39,479 nt of DNA from assembly GCA_009840175.1 (NCBI GenBank), contig VXOI01000182.1:1-39479 (forward strand), given 5' to 3'. The notes beneath the pieces were generated by a model. It saw nothing but the letters and a program-made list of their open reading frames with translations. It ran no database searches and was not told the origin of the DNA. Below, one piece after another: positions 8,083 through 15,925 of the stretch (positions are counted from its first letter, which is position 1; each line of letters opens with the position of its first letter). Made by a program: the position numbers and the translations under genes. Source of the stretch: Chloroflexota bacterium. GTDB taxonomy: Bacteria; Chloroflexota; Dehalococcoidia; Lucifugimonadales; UBA3495.

Positions 8083-8533
8083 GCGAATCCATCTCGATTC
8101 CTCGGTCTACATTGCCGCTCTGAATGGCGAGACAATACCTGCGCATGGCGGAATCAGCCGGGTAGAACTGACAGAACTGATTTTTGGCGCCAGTGAAGCC
8201 GGACTGATTACTATTTCCACCTCGACGGTTACGTTGGTGGAGGTACGGCGAGGGCCAGATTCATTGTCAGCTTCAGATCAAGCACGAATCCGCGCGATTG
8301 ATTCGCTGTTCGACCAGAGTCTGACTCGCTTTGTTGACTTGGACCATTACGTGGCGTTGTCGGCCCGCCTGATAGCAAACCAATATGGCGTCAGGACGAT
8401 GGACGCCATTCAGGTGGCCAGCGCAGAAGCAGCGGGATGTGATGAGTTATTCATTTGGGATAACCGCGTTGTCAGCAGATTGTCGGCTGATCCCATGCCA
8501 GGGTTGAGCGTCTGTGAGCCTTACTGGAAATAG
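8063..8533 (+). CDS. PIN domain ribonuclease toxin (VapC-like)
   Basis: 156-residue PIN-fold protein, predicted metal-dependent ribonuclease. The acidic residues expected in the active site are visible: Asp12 (HLDSSVYIAAL), Glu60 (TLVEVRRG), Asp114 (TMDAIQVASA) and Asp133 (IWDNRV). The start is GTG 8063 with AGGAAG eight bases upstream, overlapping the preceding frame by 20 nt, which is the usual coupled antitoxin-toxin layout. The expected antitoxin is not a free gene; only an antitoxin-like tail is left at the end of the selenoprotein frame. It is followed by the PLD-ATPase gene after 7 nt, so it may act as the toxic arm of that unit. Confidence 0.85.
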   Translation: MSFQQNRRIHLDSSVYIAALNGETIPAHGGISRVELTELIFGASEAGLITISTSTVTLVEVRRGPDSLSASDQARIRAIDSLFDQSLTRFVDLDHYVALSARLIANQYGVRTMDAIQVASAEAAGCDELFIWDNRVVSRLSADPMPGLSVCEPYWK

Positions 8534-8540
8534 CGAACTA

Positions 8541-10538
8541 ATGGGCTTCGAAAGCCAGCCTTCATTCACCTTGGACGACGGCACGGGCCTTCGTGTGGTT
8601 CGAGCCTCCTTTACCGGCGAGGAGAAGTTTGACTGGGACCTCTTCCGGGGCTACGAACAACTGCGCGTGCTGACCTACTCGGCCAGTGTCAACGCCATTG
8701 TCAGGATGCTGGACCGGTATTCCTTCGATTCCTTCGAGTGCGTGTTTGGCTGCGAAACCACCCTTCGCGAGATAAAAACAATTCTGGCCTTTCAGCAAGT
8801 TGTGGTGGGCGATACCCGCACGGCTATCATGGGCCTGAATGACGAGCGCCACCTTCGTATCCTGGGACAAGTTCATACCGGTAGGGCCCACTTCCGGGTG
8901 CTGCGAAAATCGATAGCCCACGCCAAGCTGTACCTGCTGTCCGGACCCGGTGCCCGCCACCGCGTCATTATCGGCTCTGCAAACCTCTCCGAGAGGGCCT
9001 TCTCCGGCAAGCAGCCGGAGACTCTGGTTGTATTCGATGATGACGAGGCGGCTTGGAAACACTACAACCGGATGTTCGATAGCATTCGGGACGAAGCGTC
9101 CGACGCAATTCCCCTGCCGGAAGAAAAGATAACCGCCGCCGAAATCGAGGTCTTGGACACTCCAGTAATGTCCGACATCTCTGGAACACTAGTTATCGAA
9201 GCCCCTGTACCCGAGGAATCCCACGCCACAGCGCCGGTGCAGGTTGAGCGTATCGAGAAGGTTGCCGCTGTCCTGGGGCCTCGCATTTCCGCGGCAGTTC
9301 CCCCCATACGCAACGGGCGCCAGGCGATAACACAGGAAGTAAAGCGCGAAATAGCCAGGATACGGCTGGTCAAGTCAGCCGAAGAAACCGACAGCCGCAA
9401 CTTTTCCATTGACCGAATCACCCGCTCGGCGATCCTGTCGGGACAGCGATTTCCCATGGAATGGGACGACGACCTAGTAAACCGGGACGCTGGGTTACTG
9501 CTGGGATATTTCAGGAACTTTGAGGAAGCATTCGAGGGGAATGTTCCGGTTCTTCAACGAGACTACTTCACTCTAATGTCCTGGCTTTACTTCTCTCCGT
9601 TCATTTGCGATATGCGCTCCCTGGCCCTGTTGCGGGACAGCGATGTAATTCGATTCCCGACCTTTGCCATCGTCTTCGGAAAGTCCAACTGTGGCAAGAC
9701 GAGCCTCGTCGATACTTTGATGACCTCAATGTTCGGGTTTGCCCACACTGTTGATAAAGGCAGCTTCACCAAGGCCCAACTTCGCGGACTGCAACATGGG
9801 TACAAGCGATTTCCTGTCGTTTTCGACGACATAGGCCGACGGGCCTTTACCACCCACGGTCGAGACACCATAAAGGACGAACTCCAGCCGGAGGTATCTG
9901 AATACCCGGGATTCATACTCTCAATGAACGCCGAACCCCAGTCGTTCCCGGATGAAGTGGTCAAGCGCAGCCTGATGATTTATACGACCACCGCTCTCCC
10001 TGCCCATGAAGAGGGATTGCGGCAGCGATTGCAAGGCAGAATTCAGGAGATGCGCCGCGGGCTAACCGGCCACCTTTACAAATGTTATTTGTCGGAAGTC
10101 ATGGACCACTTGGACGATGAAAGACTTCCCGATGACTGGCTGTCTCTATCTTCAGGTGTCTTGAGCACCATCCTCTCTCAATCGACAGAATCCTCCCCCG
10201 ATTGGTGCAGAAGCGTAACCTGGCTGGACTATGCCGAGAAGAGGTACGACAGGGTGAAGGCGCGCCTGGTTAACCACCTCCGTCCGGCTGCTTACGTAAA
10301 AGTCGAAGGAGCAGTTGCCAACGGATGGACCTTGGACGGTGACTTGGTGATCGTCTGGGAATCGAGAGATGCCTTCGGTCGCAGCGGCTTTAGCTGGGAA
10401 GACGTGCCGTCCACCCTCATAGACCAAGATGCCAGTGGCCCCGGCAGAACGGTATTGGACCGGACCAAGCTGGAAGAGTTCACCAAGACTCCATTGAAGC
10501 CGCCTGGCGTCGGATGGAAACGCTTCTTCGGACTGTAA
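8541..10538 (+). CDS. PLD-like nuclease fused to P-loop ATPase, candidate defence protein
   Basis: About 665 residues in two parts. The N-terminal third is a phospholipase-D-superfamily nuclease: an HxK motif in IAHAKLYLL (about 125-133) followed by IIGSANLSERAF. A charged linker (about 200-290) leads to a P-loop ATPase: Walker A FGKSNCGKTS (about 379-388), Walker B VVFDDI (about 425-430), and a sensor-like ILSMNAEP. The ATPase half recalls AAA+/helicase-type NTPases used in phage defence. ATG 8541 is preferred over the overlapping GTG 8514; neither ribosome site is strong. Composition is lower in GC than the neighbours, suggesting transfer. I do not recognise a named defence system with this PIN plus PLD-ATPase layout. 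Confidence 0.75.
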   Translation: MGFESQPSFTLDDGTGLRVVRASFTGEEKFDWDLFRGYEQLRVLTYSASVNAIVRMLDRYSFDSFECVFGCETTLREIKTILAFQQVVVGDTRTAIMGLNDERHLRILGQVHTGRAHFRVLRKSIAHAKLYLLSGPGARHRVIIGSANLSERAFSGKQPETLVVFDDDEAAWKHYNRMFDSIRDEASDAIPLPEEKITAAEIEVLDTPVMSDISGTLVIEAPVPEESHATAPVQVERIEKVAAVLGPRISAAVPPIRNGRQAITQEVKREIARIRLVKSAEETDSRNFSIDRITRSAILSGQRFPMEWDDDLVNRDAGLLLGYFRNFEEAFEGNVPVLQRDYFTLMSWLYFSPFICDMRSLALLRDSDVIRFPTFAIVFGKSNCGKTSLVDTLMTSMFGFAHTVDKGSFTKAQLRGLQHGYKRFPVVFDDIGRRAFTTHGRDTIKDELQPEVSEYPGFILSMNAEPQSFPDEVVKRSLMIYTTTALPAHEEGLRQRLQGRIQEMRRGLTGHLYKCYLSEVMDHLDDERLPDDWLSLSSGVLSTILSQSTESSPDWCRSVTWLDYAEKRYDRVKARLVNHLRPAAYVKVEGAVANGWTLDGDLVIVWESRDAFGRSGFSWEDVPSTLIDQDASGPGRTVLDRTKLEEFTKTPLKPPGVGWKRFFGL

Positions 10539-10549
10539 GGAAGACCACC

Positions 10550-11605
10550 ATGACCACCACTCACCTCCAATCCCGCCGCGAGCGGGTGCCCGCCGACTTC
10601 GCCGCCATGCAGGACTACTTCTGGCAGCAGGGCTGGACCGACGGCCTGCCCGTAGTCCCGCCCACCGAGGACGCCGTCCGCGCCATGCTGGCCGGTGTCA
10701 ACGTTGACCCTCAGCATTCCCTCGGCGTCATGCAGCCCAGCAACTCGCGGGCCACGCTGGAGAAGCTGGCCATCAACGCCGTCATGGCGGGGTGCAGGCC
10801 GGAGCACTTCCCCATCGTTGTGGCGGCGGTCAGGGCGGCCCTGGTCGAGTCGCACAACCTTGCAGGCACCGCGGCCACCACCGGCGGCGCCAACCAGGTG
10901 CTGATAGTCAACGGCCCGGTCGCGCCGAGGTTGGGCATCCAAGCCGACGCCGGGTGCTTCGGCCCCGGATTCCGCGCCAACGCCGCCATCGGACGCGCCT
11001 TCCGCCTCATCGTCCGCAACGTGGCCGGGCTGACGCCGGGGGAGATGGACAAGGCCACCCTCAGCTCGCCGGGGCGGTACAGCTTCTGCTTCGCAGAGAA
11101 CGAGGCCCGCAGCCCTTGGGAGCCGCTGCACGTCGAGAAGGGCTATGCCCCCGAAGACAGCACCGTCTCCATCGCCGGCATCCTCGGCGTCTACCGCATC
11201 ATGGAAAGCACTTCCGGCACCGGTTTCGGCGTCCTCGGCACCATCGTCGGCAATATGAGGACTGTCGGCATCGCCAACTACTACCAGCAGGCCACCGGCG
11301 GGCAGGTCATCCTGGTGCTGTGCCCCGAGCACGCCGCCGAGGTAGCCGCCTCCGGCCTGAGCAAGGCCGACGTCAAGGACTTCGTCTTCCACAACGCCCG
11401 TATGCCCGTGGGCCAGCTCAAGGGAATCGCCCACTACGGCAACCGCACCTGGCCCGCCTGGATTGACGAGTCCAACGACGACGTAATGGTCCCCATCGTG
11501 CGCTCGGCCAGCGACGTCGTTGTGGTGGTGGCCGGCGGCGACGGGCGTCATTCGGCCTGGATGGCCGGCTGGGGCGTGACGCTGGTGTCCACGGAAAAGG
11601 TGTAG
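10550..11605 (+). CDS. Conserved protein, possible partner of the UGSC selenoprotein
   Basis: 351-residue soluble protein of a family I cannot name. It opens with a conserved-looking WTDGLPVVPPTEDAV block (about 24-38), has Gly/Ala-rich segments (GTAATTGGANQVLIVNGP) and ends in a valine-rich strand SDVVVVVAGGDG. No transmembrane segment or known cofactor motif is evident; several Cys residues are present (e.g. MAGCRPEH, DAGCFGPG, VLCPEH). ATG 10550 follows AAGGAAG at about 6 nt. Codon use is host-like and matches the front of the selenoprotein gene, from which it is separated by the island. From memory, WTDGLPVVPPT proteins tend to occur beside UGSC proteins; this needs a neighbourhood search and is inference here. 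Confidence 0.7.
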   Translation: MTTTHLQSRRERVPADFAAMQDYFWQQGWTDGLPVVPPTEDAVRAMLAGVNVDPQHSLGVMQPSNSRATLEKLAINAVMAGCRPEHFPIVVAAVRAALVESHNLAGTAATTGGANQVLIVNGPVAPRLGIQADAGCFGPGFRANAAIGRAFRLIVRNVAGLTPGEMDKATLSSPGRYSFCFAENEARSPWEPLHVEKGYAPEDSTVSIAGILGVYRIMESTSGTGFGVLGTIVGNMRTVGIANYYQQATGGQVILVLCPEHAAEVAASGLSKADVKDFVFHNARMPVGQLKGIAHYGNRTWPAWIDESNDDVMVPIVRSASDVVVVVAGGDGRHSAWMAGWGVTLVSTEKV

Positions 11606-11729
11606 GAAACCTTCTAGCTCATCGCCCCCTCGGAAGCGGACCGGGCAGGAATGATGGCGCTATCCCATGTTTCTTTCCTTGCGTCCTGTGGGAGAAAATG
11701 GCAAATTTCTAGGAACCCGGCCAAACCCC

Positions 11730-11760
11730 TTGCGCGATTGTGAAAAATGGTGCATACTAT
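11730..11760 (+). promoter_or_regulatory. Putative 5S rRNA promoter
   Basis: TTGCGC (11730-11735) with CATACT (11753-11758, 17-nt spacing) or TACTAT (11755-11760, 19-nt spacing), ending about 10 nt before the 5S rRNA. Confidence 0.45.
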
Positions 11761-11770
11761 CGCGCGAATG

Positions 11771-11892
11771 CTCCCTGGTGGTTTGAGCGAGGCGGCCCCA
11801 CCCGTTCCCATCCCGAACACGGAAGTGAAACGCCTCAGCGCCGACGATACTGCTTGGGTGACTGGGTGGGAAAATAGGTCACCGCCGGGGGT
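11771..11892 (+). rRNA. rrf: 5S ribosomal RNA
   Basis: The central block (11800-11855) contains the conserved CCCGTTCCCATCCCGAACAC, then GGAAGTGAAACGCCTCAGCGCC split over positions 11821-11842, and the GGGTGGGAAAATAGGTC arm near the end. The ends pair as helix I (TCCCTGGTGGT with ACCGCCGGGGGTA, with wobbles). Length about 122 nt. No 16S or 23S gene lies within 11 kb upstream or 27 kb downstream, so it stands alone with its own promoter-like site. Exact ends are uncertain by a few bases. Confidence 0.95.
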
Positions 11893-12066
11893 ATTTCATC
11901 CAGCAATCCCTCTGAACCGGTACAGCTTGGCGCAGCCCCCACGGGAATGGCTGGCGGCAGGTCGGGCATGGCGACGGCCCGGATAGACCGGACTGCAATC
12001 CCCGCCCATCAGCCCTGTGCCCCTTCAGAATGGCAGGGACAGGCGACCCCCCGCACCCTACGTGCC

Positions 12067-12095
12067 TTTACACCCTCTGCGGCGCTCAATATAAT
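12067..12095 (+). promoter_or_regulatory. clpC promoter
   Basis: TTTACA (12067-12072), 17-nt spacer, perfect TATAAT (12090-12095), about 100 nt before the clpC ATG. No CIRCE element or CtsR box was seen in the leader. Confidence 0.75.
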
Positions 12096-12196
12096 TGGGT
12101 TTTCTGCCGGGTCTAAAAGGCGGGCAGGATAAGCGGACGTTTTCCCCTGTCACCGGACATCACTTGACACCTCCCAAACAGGGCAGGAGCGGAGTT

Positions 12197-14692
12197 ATGG
12201 GCAGCAGATTCGAGAAGTTTTCGGAGCGAGCGCGGCGGGTTTTGTCGCTGGCCCAGGAAGAGGCTCAGCGCTTCAACCACAACTATATCGGGACTGAGCA
12301 CATACTCCTCGGCCTTGTCCGCGAGACGGAGGGTGTGGCGGCCCGGGTGCTGTCAAGCCTTTCCGTCGACCTCTCAAAGGTGCGTTCGGCGGTTGAATTC
12401 ATCATCGGTCGCGGCGAGAAGCCCGCTCAGGGCGAGATCGGACTCACCCCCCGCGCCAAGAAGGTGGTGGAGCTGGCGGTCGACGAAGCCCGCCGCATGA
12501 ACCACACTTACATCGGCACCGAGCACCTGCTCATCGGCCTCCTGCGGGAGGGCGAGGGCGTTGCCGCCGGTGTGCTGGAAAGCCTGGGCGTGACCCTGGA
12601 TAAGGTGAGGACGGAGACCCACCGCATCCTGAGCCACACCTCCGGCCAGGGGCAAGGGCAGTCCAGCCGAACCAACACCAAGACCCCCACTCTCGACAAC
12701 CTGGGCGTTGACCTGACCAACGCCGCCCGGTCCGACAAGCTCGACCCGGTGGTGGGCCGCGACCAGGAACTCCAGCGGGTCATCCAGATTCTCAGCCGCC
12801 GCACCAAGAACAACCCGGTGCTGGTTGGCGAGCCCGGCGTGGGCAAGACGGCCATCGTCGAGGCCATGGCCCAGATGATCGCCAAGGGCGACGTGCCCGA
12901 CACCCTGCAGAACAAGCGACTGGTGACCCTCGACATGGGTTCTCTCGTTGCCGGAACCAAGTATCGCGGCGAGTTCGAGGAACGCCTCAAGAAGGTCATC
13001 GAGGAAATCAAGAGCTCCGGCAACTGCGTACTGTTCATTGACGAGATACACACCCTCGTAGGCGCCGGCGCCGCCGAGGGCGCTGTGGACGCCTCCAACA
13101 TACTGAAGCCGTCGCTGGCCCGCGGCGAGTTGCAGTGCATCGGCGCCACCACCCTGGACGACTACCGCAAGTACGTCGAGCGAGACCCGGCCCTGGAGCG
13201 CCGCCTCCAGCCGGTGCGCGTAGAAGAGCCGTCCAGCGACGAGACCGTTGCCATCCTCATGGGCGTCAAGGAACGCTACGAAGACCATCACAACGTCACC
13301 TTCACCGACGACGCAATCCACAGCGCCGCCAACCTGGCCGCCCGCTTCATTTCCGACCGCTTCCTGCCCGACAAGGCCATTGACCTCATAGACGAGGCCG
13401 GTTCCCGGGTGCGGCTGCGCGGCAGTGTCACGCCGTCGTCGGTCACCGACGCAATGCGGGTGCTGGAAGAAGTCAGCCGCGAGAAGGACGAAGCCATCGC
13501 TGAACAGCGCTACGAGGCGGCCGCCGAGTTGCGCGACCGCGAACTGCGCCAGCGCCAAGACCTGGACGAACTGCGCAGCGAGTGGCAGGAAGGCAAGGGC
13601 AAGGAACGCACCATCGTAACCGATGATGACATTGCCGAAGTGGTCAGTATGTGGACCGGCGTGCCCGTCGCCCGCATGGCCAAAGAGGAAACCGAGCGGC
13701 TGCTCCAGATGGAAGGCGAGCTGCACAAGCGCATCATCGGTCAGGACGAAGCCATCGTTAACATCTCCAAGTCGGTGCGCCGCGCCCGAGCCGGTCTGAA
13801 GGACCCGCGCCGTCCCATTGGCGTGTTCATGTTCCTTGGCCCCACCGGCGTGGGCAAGACCGAGCTGGTGCGCGCCCTGGCCGAGTTCATGTTCGGCCAC
13901 GAGGACAACATGATCCGGCTGGATATGTCCGAGTTCCAGGAGCGGCACACGGTCGCCCGGCTCATCGGCGCCCCTCCGGGATACGTTGGCTACGACGAGG
14001 GCGGCCAGCTCACCGAGGGCGTGCGCCGCAAGAACTACTGCGCCGTGCTGCTGGACGAAATCGAAAAGGCCCACCCCGAGGTCTTCAACATCCTGCTCCA
14101 GATTTTCGATGCAGGAACGCTGACCGATGCCCGGGGCCGCAAGGTGGACTTCCGCAACTCCATCCTGGTGATGACCAGCAACCTGGGTTCCGACCTCATC
14201 AAGCGGGAGACCACGGTGGGCTTTGCGGTCAAGGCCGACAACGCCCGCACCGACCAGAGCGCCTACGAGCGGATGAAGGACAAGGTGATGGAGGAAGTTC
14301 GCCGCTTCTTCCGCCCGGAGTTCCTCAACCGCATTGACTCCACGGTGGTGTTCCACCAGTTGGCCCAGGACGAGATCCTGTCCATCGTGGACCTGATGAT
14401 GGACCAAGTCCGGGGCGAGCTGGAGGACAAGCAGGTTGACTTGGAGCTGACCGAAGCGGCCAAGGTCTACCTCGGCGAGAACGGATTCGATCCGGTGCTG
14501 GGCGCCCGCCCGCTGCGCCGCCTGATACAGAATGAGGTGGAAGACCGGCTCTCCGACGAAATCCTGAGCGGACGGCTGGGCGCCGGAGATGTCGCATTGA
14601 TAGACGTGGAGGAAGGCGAAATCAAGATCAGCGCCAAGGCTATCACCGACGCCGACCCGGTGATGGAGGAAGAGCCGGCCCCCGCCGACTAA
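12197..14692 (+). CDS. clpC: ATP-dependent Clp protease ATP-binding subunit ClpC
   Basis: 831-residue Hsp100 unfoldase that feeds proteins to ClpP in the cytoplasm. Two Clp_N repeats occupy residues 1-145, each with an IGTEHxLxGL motif. AAA1 has Walker [10 protein letters not shown] (about 211-219). A UVR-type segment (about 430-465, [13 protein letters not shown]) lies between the ATPase domains, typical of ClpC and absent from ClpB. AAA2 has Walker [10 protein letters not shown] (about 548-556) and a VGF loop near residue 675, the ClpP-docking signature. ATG 12197 is chosen because AGGAG precedes it by 7 nt and the protein then starts at the Clp_N domain; the frame is open upstream. Promoter and terminator make it a single-gene unit. 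Confidence 0.97.
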   Translation: MGSRFEKFSERARRVLSLAQEEAQRFNHNYIGTEHILLGLVRETEGVAARVLSSLSVDLSKVRSAVEFIIGRGEKPAQGEIGLTPRAKKVVELAVDEARRMNHTYIGTEHLLIGLLREGEGVAAGVLESLGVTLDKVRTETHRILSHTSGQGQGQSSRTNTKTPTLDNLGVDLTNAARSDKLDPVVGRDQELQRVIQILSRRTKNNPVLVGEPGVGKTAIVEAMAQMIAKGDVPDTLQNKRLVTLDMGSLVAGTKYRGEFEERLKKVIEEIKSSGNCVLFIDEIHTLVGAGAAEGAVDASNILKPSLARGELQCIGATTLDDYRKYVERDPALERRLQPVRVEEPSSDETVAILMGVKERYEDHHNVTFTDDAIHSAANLAARFISDRFLPDKAIDLIDEAGSRVRLRGSVTPSSVTDAMRVLEEVSREKDEAIAEQRYEAAAELRDRELRQRQDLDELRSEWQEGKGKERTIVTDDDIAEVVSMWTGVPVARMAKEETERLLQMEGELHKRIIGQDEAIVNISKSVRRARAGLKDPRRPIGVFMFLGPTGVGKTELVRALAEFMFGHEDNMIRLDMSEFQERHTVARLIGAPPGYVGYDEGGQLTEGVRRKNYCAVLLDEIEKAHPEVFNILLQIFDAGTLTDARGRKVDFRNSILVMTSNLGSDLIKRETTVGFAVKADNARTDQSAYERMKDKVMEEVRRFFRPEFLNRIDSTVVFHQLAQDEILSIVDLMMDQVRGELEDKQVDLELTEAAKVYLGENGFDPVLGARPLRRLIQNEVEDRLSDEILSGRLGAGDVALIDVEEGEIKISAKAITDADPVMEEEPAPAD

Positions 14693-14716
14693 CCTTCGTC
14701 TCCCGTCCGAACTACG

Positions 14717-14756
14717 TAACCGGCGCGTAGAAGCCACGAGCTTCGCGCGCCGGTTA
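14717..14756 (+). terminator. clpC terminator
   Basis: An outer stem TAACCGGCGCG/CGCGCCGGTTA (14717-14727 with 14746-14756) plus an inner GAAGC/GCTTC stem is followed by TTCATT. It lies 25 nt after the clpC stop. Confidence 0.7.
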
Positions 14757-14785
14757 TTCATTGCGGCATGGCAGGAGGATGTGGG

Positions 14786-14998
14786 ATGCGGGCTTTACTC
14801 TGGATTCTTTTCATCCTCGTGGCACTGATAGCCTTTTTGCAGCTAGCGTCGTTGGCCATAGTGCTGATAGCCGCTGCCTTCGGAATCGGAGGAATAGAAA
14901 GCCTGTCTTTGATGTTGGCCGGAGGCATCCTGGTGGTTGCAGGATTGTTCGCCGGAGTCCTCTTGCTAAGACGGAAAGCTCTCAGTCGGCTAAGCTAA
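14786..14998 (+). CDS. Small membrane protein
   Basis: 70-residue hydrophobic protein with two predicted transmembrane helices (about residues 3-28 and 36-60) joined by a short glycine-containing turn, and a basic end RRKALSRLS that suggests a cytoplasmic C-terminus. ATG 14786 is preferred because AGGAGG precedes it by 7 nt; the ATG at 14768 lies before that ribosome site. No family recognised. It follows the clpC terminator, so it is probably separately expressed. Confidence 0.7.
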   Translation: MRALLWILFILVALIAFLQLASLAIVLIAAAFGIGGIESLSLMLAGGILVVAGLFAGVLLLRRKALSRLS

Positions 14999-15140
14999 GC
15001 CGCGCCTCGCTCCGAATTGAGCTGCACCCATTGAAAATCTGGGAATTCTCGATGCACATTGGCATTGCTGGCACGGCCTTGAGGCATTCCCTGGAATCCC
15101 GCTTTCGTGGCGATCACGGGAGCGCATGAGGCCCGCCGAT

Positions 15141-15749
15141 TCAGTAGAGCCGCTCGCGGTTGGCTTCGTCTTCCGAGGCGTCAATTTCCCCCGCATCGGC
15201 TCCCTTTATCTGATCCGCCAGCACCTGCCCATAGGTGGGGTAGCTGGAACGGTCAATCTGGGCATCGGGATCCCAGAGCCGCGAGCGGATCAAGGCCCGT
15301 CCGCAATGCAGGAACGCTTCCTCGACCGTGACGCGCAGGATGGAGAGGGGAGGCCGCCCGTTTACCGACAGCGGCGTCAATAGCTCTTCGTCGGTCAGGA
15401 TTTCCGCTCCACCGCTCACCCTCAGCGTCTCGTTCATCCCCGGCACCAGGAACAGCAGCCCCACCTGCGGGTTGGCGATGACGTTCTGCAACGAGTCCAC
15501 CTGGTTGTTCCCAGGCCGGTCGGGAATCAGCAGAGTCCTGTCGTCCGGGGTAGCCACGAATCCGGGCGGGTCGCCCCGTGGCGAGGTGTCCGCCAGGCCG
15601 TCGGCGCCGAAGGAGCTGATGATGCAGAGGGGCGACATTGCGATGAAGTCACGGCAGTGTTTATCCAGTCGCCCCAGCACTTTCTGGTACGCCCGTTCGT
15701 TCGGCTCCCGGTAAGTCGTGCGAAGTTGAGACTGATTGGCGATTGTCAT
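15141..15749 (-). CDS. PPOX-type FMN-dependent flavoprotein, MSMEG_1061 group
   Basis: 202-residue protein of the pyridoxamine-5'-phosphate oxidase-like split-barrel superfamily. The N-terminal region CIISSFGADGLADTSPRGDPPGFV and the following LLIPDRPGNNQVDSLQNVIANPQVGLLFLVPG block are typical of the MSMEG_1061 subgroup, which binds flavin. Substrate unknown. It is divergently arranged against radA across a 176-nt gap that carries the radA promoter. A weak GAAGAGAAAG ribosome site precedes ATG 15749. Assignment to the superfamily is firm; the subgroup name is from memory. Confidence 0.85.
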   Translation of the reverse strand: MTIANQSQLRTTYREPNERAYQKVLGRLDKHCRDFIAMSPLCIISSFGADGLADTSPRGDPPGFVATPDDRTLLIPDRPGNNQVDSLQNVIANPQVGLLFLVPGMNETLRVSGGAEILTDEELLTPLSVNGRPPLSILRVTVEEAFLHCGRALIRSRLWDPDAQIDRSSYPTYGQVLADQIKGADAGEIDASEDEANRERLY

Positions 15750-15858
15750 GCTTTCTCTTCACGACGGTAGGATACTGGCAGATGGTTCACGATTGTAGGG
15801 GAAAGGCGGGCGGGCCTCAATAGCCCCAGGCAAAAGGAATTTTGATGACAGTTGCCCG

Positions 15859-15888
15859 CAGACAAGAGGGAACCTGCGCCCGTATAAT
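15859..15888 (+). promoter_or_regulatory. radA promoter
   Basis: CAGACA (15859-15864), 18-nt spacer, perfect TATAAT (15883-15888). A second CATAAT follows at 15892-15897. Confidence 0.5.
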
Positions 15889-15925
15889 CGCCATAATCGA
15901 ACTTTAATGCTAAAAAGTGAACAGC

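Larger units (their letters stand above)
7940..10538 (+). mobile_element. Probable inserted toxin/defence island
   Basis: From about 7940 base composition falls compared with the strongly GC-rich flanks and stays lower to the end of the gene at 10538; host-like codon use resumes at 10550. The island holds an antitoxin-like tail fused to the selenoprotein, a PIN toxin and a PLD-ATPase protein, all overlapping or nearly so. I see no transposase, terminal repeats or target duplication, so the mechanism is unknown and the left edge is approximate. Confidence 0.4.

Noticed and set aside
11893-12060. Further structured RNA after the 5S gene
   Set aside because: Only weak CCTGT/ACAGG pairing is present, with no match to a known RNA and no U-rich terminator tail.
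12374-14761. 795-residue minus-strand open frame opposite clpC
   Set aside because: It is the mirror of clpC, has no family resemblance and would end inside the clpC start region.
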